Below the pieces are notes generated by a model that saw nothing but the letters and a program-made list of their open reading frames with translations, ran no database searches and was not told where the DNA came from. Positions 11,463 to 22,017 of a DNA stretch of 64,000 bases are shown here, piece by piece (the stretch's first letter is position 1; each line of letters begins with the position of its first letter). The DNA comes from Dolomedes plantarius (taxonomy: Eukaryota; Arthropoda; Arachnida; Araneae; Dolomedidae). Position numbers and translations under genes: made by a program. The DNA is taken from NCBI GenBank assembly GCA_907164885.2, contig OU015490.1:228353270-228417269 (forward strand), read 5' to 3'.

Positions 11463-12457
11463 CTATTTACGTAGAACCATGCTTGCATCCTCGAATATTT
11501 TAGTACTTTGTATACTCGTATTATAGGCTTGTTCCACGCTTTCTCCACCAGTGATCAAGTCACTGGTGGCTTGACAATACAAAGGCTTGACATACAAAGA
11601 TGTATTTAAAATTTTGTAAATTTCAGGAAAGCTTTCTACATACCTCTTTAGGTGATACTTTATGGTTGCAGCCAGGAGGAATGGTGATAAACTCACCCCA
11701 AACAAGACTCTGCAGAGTCTGAACTCCTTGAGATCTCGAACTGTGTTAGTTTTAGTGGGGTTATCGTCCCAAAAGAATCGGGTCACGTCGCGATCTTCTT
11801 CATCTATCTCTATTTCAGGAATGCCTGCTTAATGTCCGCAGTCAGCGCAACAGGGTGTTGTCTAAATCGAATTAAAAGGAGGAAAAGATCGGGTAACAAA
11901 TTGTTTCCAGTATGCAAACAGTCATTTAAGGATACATGTCCTTTGCCATGTGAGGAAGCGTCAAACACCACTCTTAATCTACTTGTGGTTTTATCTGTTC
12001 GAATCACTACCCTGTGTGGGAGGTAGAAGTTTGTGGCTTCTATGTCTTACTGTTTATCTAAAACAGTACTTACTGTTTATCTAAAGCAGTGTTCTATGTA
12101 TTCCTGTTTATCTAAAACAGGAATAGGCTCTATGATATTTTCACTTAAGTAGTCTTCTAAAACAGCCTTGCATTCTGTGAATAATACTGGATCATTCTGG
12201 AACGTACATCGTAGTCTTGAAAATCTTTTATTCGCAACTTCTCGATTATCTCCTAATAACTGCTTCATATCAGGTTTCCAAGGAAGTCTCACCTTATATC
12301 TCTTGTTATTGTAGGATATACCTGTCTCAAAGTCTTTCATAATTAGTTCGTCGAAATTACTACTATCTTTATCTTCAGTTTCGACGCTAAGATTTTCTAG
12401 TTCCCAAGACTGTTTTAGTTGATCTGAGATAAGTTTCTCTTCCACAACCAACTTCAT
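11463..12457 (-). pseudogene. BEL-1 reverse transcriptase palm, broken
   Basis: Three minus-strand frames cover the connector (LPWKPDMKQLLGDNREVA), the RT start ([43 protein letters not shown]) and FGVSLSPFLLAATIKYH. The catalytic YVDD is destroyed: SLYV is followed by about nine foreign residues before SDLITGG. The inserted DNA (11,550-11,600) is a short tandem copy plus a perfect 10-bp inverted repeat. A 17-base hairpin motif CTGTTTATCTAAAACAG appears three times at 12050, 12073 and 12104 and also disrupts the frame. Confidence 0.88.
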
Positions 12458-12490
12458 ACTCAGTAACTCGTTAGTTGATCCAATCCGACC

Positions 12491-12739
12491 TTAAAGACAC
12501 CACCCGAAAATTGTTTCTGTGGCTACAAGCTTATCACCTGAACGTTTGAGTCTTCCTGATACTACATCGAAATAATAATCAGCACCGATTAAAATCTCAA
12601 TTTTCTTCTCCCCGTAATTATAGCAGTCTGCAAGCTGTAATCCCCTCATCTGTTTTTTAGCTCTAACCAAATTAATCTCTGGAGCAGGAATATTAGTTGC
12701 GGATATTTGCTCCGTTTCTAGCACTTCTATTTCGATATA
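12491..12739 (-). pseudogene. BEL-1 protease-RT linker, downstream of Tc1 insertion
   Basis: The minus strand reads EIEVLETEQISATNIP, then IEILIGADYYFDVVSG and LVATETIFGWCL, the conserved linker of BEL/Pao polyproteins between the aspartic protease and RT. Its upstream half is at 14151-14480; the Tc1-like element separates them. A stop or frameshift near 12,480 separates it from the RT connector. Confidence 0.82.
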
Positions 12740-14148
12740 CACTGCTGGCCACCCAAATTGCAACACCAAGAAAGACAAGAGATATCACAACAAAATTTAT
12801 TTTGTAGATAACATGTTGACCAAGTATCAAATGATTAAATTTATAGACTTCTGTAAAGTGTGGTTCCTGCCAAAATCAGTAGCCAGAGTAGCCGCCATTG
12901 TTGGAGATCACCGCTGCCACACGACTCGGCATTCATTCAAAGAGACTTTGGATGAGTTCTAAGGGAACAGCAGACCAAGCAGCTTCCACACGTTGCCAAA
13001 GTTGATCTGCTGTGGCAGCTGGGGATGGAATCTGGGTCAATCGTAGAGCAACCATGGACCACATGTTTTCTATCGGCGAAAGATCCGGAGAGCGAGGCGG
13101 CCAAGGAAGCAATTCAATCTGGCGATTGACGAAGAACCGTTGGACAATGCGTGCCACGTGTGGTCGCGCATTATCCTGTTGAAATATGGCTGTGGGCCAG
13201 CCCTGAAGGTAAGGAAGGACAACTGGCTCCAACACCTCGGAGATGTAGCGCTGGCTGTTTAAAGTACCGGCAATGCGTACTAGAGGTGTGCGAGAGTTAT
13301 ATCCAATACCGCCCCATACAATAATACCCGGTGCAGGACCGGTGTGGTGGTGCATAACGCAGCTGTTCAGCATCCTCTCTTCAAGGTGTCTCCAGACTCG
13401 AATGCGACCATCGTGGTGTTGCAGACAGAAGCGTGACTCGTCAGTAAAGACAATTTCATTCCATTCTGCCGTCCACATCCTTCTGTCATCGCACCATTGG
13501 CAGCGGAGACGTCTGTGGTTCTGCGTCAAGGGTAGACAAAGCAATGGACGTCTTGCGGACAGACCACTCTGCTGTAAACGGCGTCGAATGGTACGCGCAG
13601 ACACTGGATGATGCGTTACAGACTGCATGTGCTGTGCTATGGTTCGTGATGTGACTGAGCGATCCGTCACTGCCATGCGCACAATTTGCCTGTCATCACT
13701 TTAAGTGTTGCGCTGAGGTGGATGCTATCGAACACGCCGGTCCGTCGTACCCTCCTGCATCCAACGATCACATATCCGCATTACAGTTCTTTGGTTTCGT
13801 CCAACACGACTACCGATTTCCCTGAAAGATAATCCACAATCTCGGTAGGCCACTATCCTTCCTCTGTCGAACTCCGATACTTGATCAAAAGATGATCGCT
13901 GTTTTCGACGAGACATAATTGATCGTTTTTTTGAAAAAACCACAAGAAAAACACAATTGCCGAACTTGAAATCGTCGAAATCTCCAAGCCTTAAATAGCG
14001 CTTTGAAGTGGCGCCACAGGCGCGCGTTATGTGCGTCTGCGCTGAAATTCTAATCATTTGCATATCTCACCTCCGCCAATGCATGTTGTAAATTTCATGT
14101 TATTTGCATGTTTCCTTCAGGGTGTTGCATTTACAGTGGCCAGCAGTG
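12740..14148 (-). mobile_element. Tc1-like element nested in BEL-1
   Basis: Terminal inverted repeats: CACTGCTGGCCACCC... at 12740 and its partner ending GGCCAGCAGTG at 14148, with TGCAACACC shared further in. A TA target duplication lies at 12738-12739 and 14149-14150, as expected for Tc1/mariner. Length is 1409 bp. It interrupts the BEL-1 protease-to-RT stretch and so is the younger insertion. Confidence 0.95.
12933..13916 (-). pseudogene. Tc1-family transposase with two stop codons
   Basis: A cut-and-paste DDE transposase of about 327 codons in a single frame. Start MSRRKQRSSF at 13916. The N-terminal paired HTH region (DRGRIVAYRDCGLSFREIGSRV) is at 13,780-13,890 and the second HTH (SARTIRRRLQQSGLSARRP) near 13,590. 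The DDE triad appears as VFTDESRF, FQQDNARPH and PDLSPIENMW. Two in-frame stops lie between the HTH domains, at about 13,725 and 13,702, so this copy is inactive, but there is no frameshift and the remainder is 249 residues uninterrupted. The element is therefore probably young. Family call is very secure. Confidence 0.95.
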
Positions 14149-14150
14149 TA

Positions 14151-14560
14151 GGCCAGAAGGAAGGTTCTTCTCTGTTTTCAAGTTTTAATTTCACTACATT
14201 ATATGTTTTTTCAGTTGGTTTGTTGATCCCAAATCAGTACACCGATAAAGTTTCTTGTCTAATAACTTGTAGTTCCAACTTCTGAGAAATATCTTGAGCG
14301 ATAAAGCTTCTCATGGTGCCGTTGTCCAACAACAAGCAAACATGTTCGATTTTATCATTGTTAGGGTTTTCCCTTATCACTGCTGTGTATGTTTGAAGCA
14401 ATACAATGCACCGAGAATTTTCGTTTAGTTCATGTTTTTCCGATTCATTTTTGTAGTGAGAAATTGCCGTAACAACCTTAATTTCAGCATTATTATTTGA
14501 TTTGTTTTCGAGTTGATAACAGATGGATCTGTTATGTTTTCTATTACAAAGATCGCACAA
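14151..14560 (-). pseudogene. BEL-1 last gag knuckle and aspartic protease start
   Basis: The minus strand reads CDLCNRKHNRSICYQLE, a zinc-knuckle-like finger ending Gag, followed by a peptidase A17/DUF1758-like motif VCLLLDNGTMRSFIAQ in which D is the presumed catalytic aspartate. The canonical triad would be D-S/T-G; here it reads D-N-G, as in BEL-2. The frame stops after ETLSVY, before the Tc1 junction at 14150. Confidence 0.8.
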
Positions 14561-15878
14561 TTATATTTTTTTTTGCACTCTTTAATTCTACGTTGAGCTT
14601 TCAGGCATAAAAAACAACGCGCCTGTCTTCTCAAAACATCTTTCTTTTCATTCACACTCAAACTTTCACAGCGTTCTGAATCATGCTTCGCATTGCAGTA
14701 AATGCAAGTTTCACTAATTGGCAACATATATTCGTGTACCTTAGAATTATTTATCGCTGACGTTCGGTCCGATCATGTTGTTTATCGCGTAAATTTTTTT
14801 GACTATCTCTCGAAAACTGCTTCGACCTGACGCCAGCACTTCCTGGGTTTGTCTGGCTCTGGTTTGACACTCTCCCCCTTTCTCCTTTAGAACTACGAAG
14901 CATCATCGATGATTCACGACATTCAGTTTCAAATTTTAAGAATTTCAAAAATTCTGATACGTTGGATTCACCGTTTTCTGATTTATCTAAATATCTTCTA
15001 TTAAAATCTAAAGCAAGATCATCAGGTATCAATTTTAAAAGTATGGGTTGTAATAAATGACCGTACATACCAGAAGTAACATTTAGCGATTCTAGACTTC
15101 TGATCTGTACCTCACAAGTATTGTACAATTTTCTCACATTGTTAAGAGTTACATTGTTAAGAGTCCTTCACAGGATTAAGATTTAATAATCTAGACATAT
15201 TTGCGGATATTAAAAGATTTGACTTCGCGATCTGTTTTTTAATAGCGCTTTCGCTTTTTCATAATTCTCATCTGAGAGTGCGAAGCCACAAACATTGGCC
15301 GCTGCACCTCCAAGTAAGGATTTTAAATATGAGAATTTATCTATTTTCGTCAAAGCATCATTTTGATCAATGGAGTTTTGGAATTGGTTCCAGAATTTCA
15401 GCCAGGTGCATGGATCTCCGTAATATTTGTCGATAGCTAACTTAGGTAATTTAATAGACTTAGAGTAATTAATATTTCTATTTCCAGAATTCCAGTTATC
15501 CAGAGAGTTTTTGTGATCCAACATAACCTGAGAGGTTTGTGCAGAAATATTCTGTTGGGTAAAATTTGACTGAGAAATTCTGGTTGCGTTATGAGCTTTT
15601 AACTGAGCGGAAATTTTTGAATTCCACAACATGATTTTCTGAGAATATTCAAATGCTGATTCTACTTCTAAATCGAAATCATTTTCATTATCAATAATAT
15701 TCTGAACTTTATTATCAAAATCCTTTAGCTCTTTGTAGAGCTCGTCTAAATAATTTGAATGTTCTTGCAATGAATTAATATCATGTGTGTCAAATTCACT
15801 TTCTAGTTTATTAATGAACTTTGTAACAACAGAACGTCTAACAGCTCTATTCTTTTTAAGCTTAGATAGCTCATCCAT
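14480..15878 (-). pseudogene. BEL-1 gag
   Basis: Gag forms the particle that packages the element RNA. The start MDELSKLKKNRAV at 15878 matches the start of BEL-4 gag. Residues 1-105 are charged and helical, then comes the conserved capsid block IDKYYGDPCTWLKFW, DKFSYLKSLLGG (to 15210). After a frameshift near 15,200 it continues MRKLYNTCEVQIRSLE, LLKLIPDDLALDFNRR (15137-14751) and then the knuckles CIYCNAKHDSERC and RCFLCLKAQRRIKEC (14727-14580). It has at least three frame breaks. Confidence 0.88.
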
Positions 15879-16085
15879 TTTTATAACTCTAAATGAATTA
15901 TCACTAAATATTTATTCAATAGTCAATGTTGTTCAAGTTCAACTACTAAATTATATTAATGAATCATAAATCCTTACCTTGATCTAAGGAGTTGAGTCAA
16001 AGTGAAATGTATTCCAAATCAATTAAATAAACTGTTCTCAACGGCCATTTGTAATCCGAATCTTTTCGCGGCCGTGTTGCACCAA

Positions 16086-16397
16086 TGTTTCGCGTTCAGT
16101 GGTAGGTATCTAAAATCACTTAATCTAAATCTCTTTCTAAATCCATTTAAATGTGTAGTTCAGCTTATCTATAATCTAAATCAAGAATACACTCAAAGAA
16201 ATTCTATGCTGAGAAAATTTGAGAATAAAATTTAATAAGAAGTTTAAGCACATGTTATCTATTCGAAATCTAAATCTAATCTGCTCTACAGAAAAAGAGA
16301 AAGAAAAGGTTACATAAATAGCGCATGCGCGCTGAACAGTTTCGCGTCACAAGTGACGTGATTTCGCAAGAGGATTGAAATAGTTCCAGCCGGAACA
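16086..16397 (-). repeat. BEL-1 5' LTR (312 bp)
   Basis: On the plus strand it starts TGTTTCGCGTTCAGTGG and ends AGCCGGAACA. It is the fuller of the two LTRs and keeps the short stretches lost from the 3' LTR. Transcription would run leftward. Confidence 0.93.
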
Positions 16398-16402
16398 TGC
16401 AT

Positions 16403-17419
16403 ATTTGGTCAAACCCTCACAAAATTGCTTTTAACTTGTTGTTTGTCTTTTTTGGACACAATGAAGACATATTAAAGAAAGGGTGTAGCCATGTAAATTA
16501 ATCCCCCCTTGAAATAATATATGACTGTCAACTAGAACTTACTCAGCATGCATATTTAGAGGCCAAATATGAAATTAACAAGATGTTCTGTAAAGGTCGC
16601 CTCATTGTTTACTGTCATATCCCGAGAGTACTTATCGATAATAAAAGAAAATCTATGAGCAAATAATTTTTTCAATATTCGAAAAGGAATATCCTAACCT
16701 TATTTCATAAAAATTACTGATTGCAGGAAAATACATGATGTTGCGGTCGTCTCACCTCATGAATCAATTGACGTTTACATATTTTTTTTAATTAAAAAAT
16801 ACACATAAAATTCCCGTGTACCACAAAGTATCACACGGGACTTACAGAGGTAAGTATAAAACACTAAGAAAACAGAAGAAACAGACAAAACAAATAAAAA
16901 GAAACTAAGAAGAACGTTTACATATTTGAGAGGGCGTTTCATCATTTCGTCTTGTATAGGTAATCGAACCGGAAAGAATTTTTTGAATTTTTTTTTTATT
17001 GGAGTCCCAAATTTTCACTTTTTAAGAATTTTCAGTAAGGTTAAATTACAGTTCAACTGGAACAAGAAACGGTTTCAAGAGCAAATTTTCTTCGGCCCAA
17101 GAACTTTATTCGATTGCATCATATAACATTCTCTCCTCCAGTGTATTTACAATTATAAGTCATATTATTTGGGTTTTTTTACCTAAAGTGTGGGAACACT
17201 CATTTAAATAGGAATTTACACCCAGTGTCTGAAACCTTTGTGCTGTTCGTTCAAAATTAAAGCTGTAGAATCCATTAATTTAATCCTAAATCTACGTTCA
17301 ATCGTTATCGGAAAGTCCTTTTAAGGTATTCAACTTCAAATTTGGAGCCCTTTTCTGAACCCTCTGTAAAAAACCCTGCAATATAGAATAATACTTCTGA
17401 ATATGAGGCTACTTAGTTA
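16403..17419. other. Non-coding stretch right of BEL-1
   Basis: AT-rich, with no supportable gene or repeat structure. A few ORFs of 60-66 codons lack any recognisable motif. Confidence 0.4.
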
Positions 17420-17421
17420 TA

Positions 17422-17821
17422 CACGTATTCCTCGACTGACGACCATTCACACTTACGACCGCTCGCAGTTACGACCGAAATTTTTATTTTCACTTGATAT
17501 ATTTTTCTCAAAAATATTGTTCCTTGAATTTACAGTACATAACTATATGTATTTTAACATTGCTATTAAAAACTACCTTGGATAACTTTATTAAAAAAAC
17601 TTGCAACGTACCTTCTCTCTGAAATTCTAAACCACTGGATTATACGAACATAAGTAGTGATGGCACAGAATAATTTATGCTGTCTAAATAACGTACAATA
17701 TATTTTACATTACGTATGTATGCATGAAAGTAAAAAATATATATGTATGTACATATTCAAAAAAAATTGTTTAAAACTCGACTTACGACCAATGTCTCTG
17801 TTATAAGTCGAGGAATACCTG
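17422..17821. mobile_element. Internally deleted pogo/Tigger-type element (400 bp)
   Basis: The ends are CACGTATTCCTCGAC at 17422 and GTCGAGGAATACCTG ending 17821, inverted with respect to each other and rich in TTACGACC. They are flanked by TA at 17420-17421 and 17822-17823. The interior (17570-17760) matches the 3' UTR of the neighbouring copy at 18030-18200. It is a MITE-like derivative of that family. Confidence 0.8.
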
Positions 17822-17829
17822 TAAACCTT

Positions 17830-18718
17830 CATTGGCTTCAGAAATGGCTTCAGCTTTTCATTATATTAATAAAGGACTACAAAATTAGAAGCTATGGATC
17901 CAAATGAAGCAAGATTCACAAGTGTAAATCGTGGTATTCAGGAAAATATGGCTCGCTACCATACAATATACAAGGAAAGGAAGATTGTCATACAATATAC
18001 ACGGAAGGGAAGACTCAAAATGTTCAAACTACCTTGGATACCTTTGTCAAAAAAAAAAAACTTTCAACGTATCATCTGTAGCAGATTCTGAACAAATGGA
18101 TTGTACTAACATAATAAGTAGTGATGACGAAGAATAATTTATGTCTTCTGAATACAATGTATTTTAAATTGCGTATGTGTGTATGAAAGTAAATAATGAC
18201 AAGATAAAAAGAACTTTTTGTACACTATGTTTTTAAATTTTCTGTTGAATCATAAACTTGACAATTCTATGTATTAATAAATACTTTAAAATTTTTTTGA
18301 TTAATTATCCGATCAACTTCAAAGAAAATGAAGTTAATTGGATGTTAACTTGCGTTTAACTTTTCGGTCCCGTCCCGGCCGAAGGATGGCTGCACCAGTC
18401 TACAAAACAACATTAACTGAAAATGGATTCAAATCTACTTAAAGATGGCTAAAGGTATTAAAATAATGCATTGTCATCGTGTTCTGAGCTATTCTAAAAG
18501 TTTCAAATGTCTAGCTAGTCGGGAAGTTAGTTAAAAAATCGATTGCAAGATTTGTACTGGACAAACACACACACAAACAAGAAAGCGAGTAAATAAAAAC
18601 ATGGTAAAAATATAAGTTTGTCGATATACAAAAAAAATTGTTTGAAACTATTTACGGCCAACTCAACTTACGACCAATGTATTGGTCCCTATCTCGGTCT
18701 TAAGTCGGGGAATATCTG
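17830..18718 (+). mobile_element. pogo/Tigger-type element, 3' part
   Basis: Contains the C-terminal end of a transposase followed by a 3' region and a right terminal repeat (TTACGACC, then GTCGGGGAATATCTG, ending 18718 before TA). The 5' part is missing; the deleted 400-bp relative lies directly on its left. Confidence 0.72.
17846..18137 (+). pseudogene. pogo/Tigger transposase C-terminal fragment
   Basis: Reads SAFHYINKGLQKLEAMDPNE, then NRGIQENMARYHTIYKE and an acidic end SSDDEE. This is the typical tail of Tigger-type transposases: a helical segment, then an MDPN-x-E-R-F-like motif, then a serine-aspartate end. About 29 bp, with ACAATATACA-GGAA at its core, are duplicated in tandem at 17965-18020 and shift the frame. 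The DDE domain is absent. Confidence 0.75.
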
Positions 18719-18929
18719 TATTTCAATTACTTTTGAAAAATATTCGTCTGTATCGGGGTTTGTTTCTCAGCATTTACTCACAGTCCAAAACATCTTTAGT
18801 AATTACATCAGTTTTTTACTCTTGTTTAAAAAGCGAATAAAATAAAGCATAGAAACCAAAACCTGTTGTTGTCTCTCCTAATCTCTCCTGGTCTAGTGGC
18901 TCTAGACCAGGAACATTAGTCCAAATATC

Positions 18930-19140
18930 CTCAGTAGTTTTATTAAAAGGCGAAAATTGTAGTAAAGTCCTCCCTAGATAAATTTAAGCATCTTAGGATG
19001 TGACCAGGAACGGCCTGCTCATTATTACACTTTTTACAAGTGGGAAAGTTATTGTTTTGTCGATCAAATTTTAGTCACATCAAGTGGCCACTTGCAAACC
19101 TAGAGATTGCACTCTGCTCTGCTCTATCATCCATGAAGAT
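18930..19140 (-). pseudogene. LINE 3' remnant (RNase H tail with zinc finger)
   Basis: The minus strand reads RAEQSAISRFASGHLM, a stop, then NNNFPTCKKCNNEQAV and PGHILRCLNLSRED. This matches the pattern at the end of jockey-like ORF2 proteins, a short helix followed by C-x2-C...H-x3-C, and is the same region as in the LINE fragment at 58331-58780. One stop interrupts it. Coordinates are approximate. Confidence 0.62.
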
Positions 19141-19259
19141 AAGAGCTCTACCAGGGAAGACACCAAAGTACAACCAAAATATTTTTAAGCTTTAAAAATA
19201 AATCATTCAATTTCCAGTAAAACTGAGTAAATTTCTTAAACTTTCAAAAAACTAAAATC

Positions 19260-19265
19260 TTTATT
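19260..19265 (-). terminator. Poly(A) signal AATAAA for the 195-aa gene
   Basis: TTTATT on the plus strand is AATAAA on the minus strand, about 160 nt downstream of the stop codon of the gene ending at 19423. The distance suits a short 3' UTR. Confidence 0.5.
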
Positions 19266-19422
19266 TGCGTTTAATGCGGTTCACAAATATTAAAAATGTC
19301 ACTATATACAATAAATCAGTTTTGCAAACATCGTCATGTTTAACACATATGTATAAATAATTTTCATAACAATTGGAATAGTTAATTGAACACTAAAAGT
19401 TCTTTGAGCGAGCAACCATTTT

Positions 19423-20010
19423 TTATGCATATATGCGTTTATGAAAAATCCACGCACCCGTTGTACAGAAGATGAGAGCTGCTGATGAATCTCTAACTTC
19501 TCCAGCAAACACACAGCTTAATGTCCAGAAAAAAGTTGCAGCTAAAAATTTATCTTCTTTCCCTTTTCCATCATAACAAACATACGAAAGGACAATAAAT
19601 AGCAAGATCATTGTTATGCACGCCATTTCCGGTAAATTTATAAAACATTTAGCAGCATGATATAATGCAGCATGCATACTTGAACTACTTTCAAAAAAAG
19701 CAACGTCGTTCGTAAAATGCACCAGGAATTGAGCCAGTGCAAACCACGCTATGCCGATCATAGTAGTTTCCGTGTGTAAAAAAAGCGTCATCATACCATG
19801 AGTTTTTATCAAATTCATCACACCAGCTGCGTTGGATGTCTGTAGAAAGTAAAAGTTCGTGTATAGGATAAAAGCTGTGAAAGCGATTAAGCTGGTAAAT
19901 TTGGTCAGAACCCAAACTGATATCACGTCTTCCAAAACAGACAAAATCGCAAACAAACGTGAAGTTCTTGCTCGAGTAAAGCGATTTTCAGCTGTCATTC
20001 TCTGCTCCAT
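19423..20010 (-). CDS. Uncharacterised multipass membrane protein (195 aa)
   Basis: An uninterrupted frame in a region where TE genes are broken. The sequence starts MEQRMTAENRFTRARTSRLF, a basic N-terminus, followed by hydrophobic spans near residues 35-58 (FTSLIAFTAFILYTNFYFL), 78-96 (MIGIAWFALAQFLVHF), 130-148 (ACITMILLFIVLSYV) and 158-190. Four to five membrane segments are likely. The ATG follows TTATCATTTGTAG|G, a plausible 3' splice site, so an upstream 5' UTR or coding exon is likely. AATAAA follows at a short distance. I do not recognise the family. It could be a single-exon coding gene or the last exon of a longer gene with parts at 20234-21901. Confidence 0.6.
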   Translation of the reverse strand: MEQRMTAENRFTRARTSRLFAILSVLEDVISVWVLTKFTSLIAFTAFILYTNFYFLQTSNAAGVMNLIKTHGMMTLFLHTETTMIGIAWFALAQFLVHFTNDVAFFESSSSMHAALYHAAKCFINLPEMACITMILLFIVLSYVCYDGKGKEDKFLAATFFWTLSCVFAGEVRDSSAALIFCTTGAWIFHKRIYA

Positions 20011-20233
20011 CCTACAAATGATAACATTTAATCAACAGCAGATATCCAGCTTGTGTATTTTAAAATTGAAAACTCAAATTTTATTCCTAACATTTGCTGA
20101 AACAGCAAAGGTCATTGCAAATTTAGAAGCGTTAAATTACAAAAAAACATACGTGGAAGAATATTTCCATAGCATTGAATGAAAGTTATGAAACATGTAC
20201 ACAGTAATTATTACGTAGGACGTAAAAACTTTT

Positions 20234-20605
20234 TTAAAGGATGCGATAACAGTTATTAAATTGTAATGAATTTTCTGAAAGTTGGAAGGAAATAAAAGGA
20301 GAAACAGTGAGAATGTATATTACTTCCAGTGAAAAAATTAATTTCTCTTTAAAAGATAAATCTATTGCCTCATACATATCATCAGATTTAAACTTAATAT
20401 CACAAAAAAAGCCCTCAAAACTGTCATTATCTTTATAAGCAAAATGCATAGCTGCATACAAATTGTTTTCATCCCGATGATAAATTATCTGAATACATTT
20501 ATTTTCACAATAAGATAAAGTGCATATTTCAGAACCAAATTTTACTACGAATTTACAAATGGATGTTATATGCAACTTAATTTTAACTGCTGTCTAATTG
20601 TTTGA
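20234..20605 (-). CDS. Possible exon, unknown
   Basis: An open minus-strand stretch that includes VKFGSEICTLSYCENKC and DNDSFEGFFCDIKFKSDDM, ending FNNCYRIL then stop. It can be opened upstream to an AG at about 20606. Composition is protein-like, with alternating hydrophobic and polar residues, and the frame would join in phase 0 to the exon at 21779-21901. The acceptor is weak. It could equally be chance. Confidence 0.3.
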
Positions 20606-20609
20606 ACTG

Positions 20610-21690
20610 AACACCTGTACGGATAACATGAAGGATTTTTGCATCCAAACATTCGAAAATTTCAGTCAATATTTTCCAAATAGCTTAGTTAATTTGTATT
20701 ATTTTAACTCAGTCAGACAAAATTTATTCCGTGAGGTAACCTAGTTTTTCAATTCAGCTGCACAGAGATCAATTAATATTCACTAATAAATGGTATCCTG
20801 ATTTTGTGCCTAATATAAACAGTTCTCGACTATTACAAGCTTACCATAAAATTTTTAATCGCAGATTCATCCCTTTTAATTTGTTTCGGCCGGCATCTGA
20901 AGTTTTCGTATAATCATCGGTATTTATTTGAAGCATATCTGTTTAACATTGGCACATAGATCAGTGCAGGCAAGCAGAACCAGGGGTAGAGGTAAAAGGT
21001 CAGATTTTCATTGATACAACAGTGATTATATATGATCGATCCATATTTCTGGGAAGAGGGCTTACCATATGGACCCTCTTATTCTGCCCAAGTCCCTTGG
21101 TCAAACCTTTTAAACTTAGATTACCTTTGCATGATTATATTTAAGTGAAAACTGTGCTAATCTCATCTATAATTCAAAGTATTTTTCCTTCAAATTAAAA
21201 GCTATTGTCTTTAACATCCGTTTAGTTCGATGTGACCAATGAGCAAACGTAATTCATAGTCCGCTTTTTATCCCTAGCTTTTTGGGTCAAACTTTTTCTT
21301 GTCCTACTCGACAGACATACTGGTCAAACATATTGCACTTAACAAAGGGTAAGAATTCTCATGAATTAAATGAGCACTGAATTATCTTAATACATTTCAT
21401 ATTTTAAGAATGGCAGGAGACAAAATACTAGAACGTTTTTAACTGTAACATTTATTAGTGTAGGAGTAGAATGCAGATTTCATAGTCTTTATATCATAAT
21501 GACCAATGTACAGACATTTATAAATTAACCAATCACTCTCAAAATATGATCTCTAACTTACTATTACCTTACAAAGCAATTTTCCTTTGTAACACCTTAT
21601 TTATTTTTCGTTTTTTTTTTTGTTTCCATGTTTCAAACCTTTCAACTCCCACTCTCAGTTTTCATTTGCTCATAAGTGCATAACATATCC
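20610..21690. other. Non-coding AT-rich stretch
   Basis: No gene, terminal repeat or RNA feature could be supported. If the flanking exons belong to one gene, this would be its intron. Confidence 0.4.
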
Positions 21691-21778
21691 ATTAAAATTA
21701 ATGCTTAATTGTCCCAATTGTGACAGTTAAACTAATATAATTTCTCTCATAACTTGCAAATGGAATGCGTATATTTAC

Positions 21779-21901
21779 CTCGTCAACAAACACGTGATAA
21801 AATAGGAGCAGTCTTAGGGTAAAACTTGCTGAAATAAACATCAACGTCAAAATACAAACCCATTTATGACTTAAATCGAAACTTCTTAAGATGCCTGCCA
21901 T
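21779..21901 (-). CDS. Possible first coding exon with membrane anchor
   Basis: Starts MAGILRSFDLSHKWVC and continues through a hydrophobic span (VCILTLMFISASF) to FVDE. There follows a good 5' splice site on the minus strand, GACGAG|GTAAATA. The exon is exactly 41 codons, phase 0. It reads as a signal peptide or N-terminal anchor. The partner exon is uncertain; 20234-20605 is the nearest candidate. Confidence 0.38.
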
Positions 21902-22017
21902 GGCTGAATAAGATAGGAATTATCACCACCTTTTCTTACTGCTTGACGTCAGTGTAATTGTCTACTTTTAAGAATCGCCAAGTACCCCAGTCAAAATAGA
22001 CCCGATTTTGACGAATG

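Larger units (their letters stand above)
9396..16397 (-). mobile_element. BEL-1: BEL/Pao LTR retrotransposon
   Basis: Complete element outline on the minus strand: LTRs of the TG...CA type at both ends and a perfect 5-bp target duplication TGCAT at 9391-9395 and 16398-16402. On the minus strand the order is gag, protease, RT, RNase H, integrase, which is the BEL/Pao order. The primer-binding site follows the 5' LTR one base inside (TGGTGCAACACGG on the minus strand, ending near 16084). A Tc1-like element of 1409 bp sits inside. Coding is broken by frameshifts, a scrambled RT active site and loss of the integrase core, so this copy is not autonomous. Confidence 0.95.
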
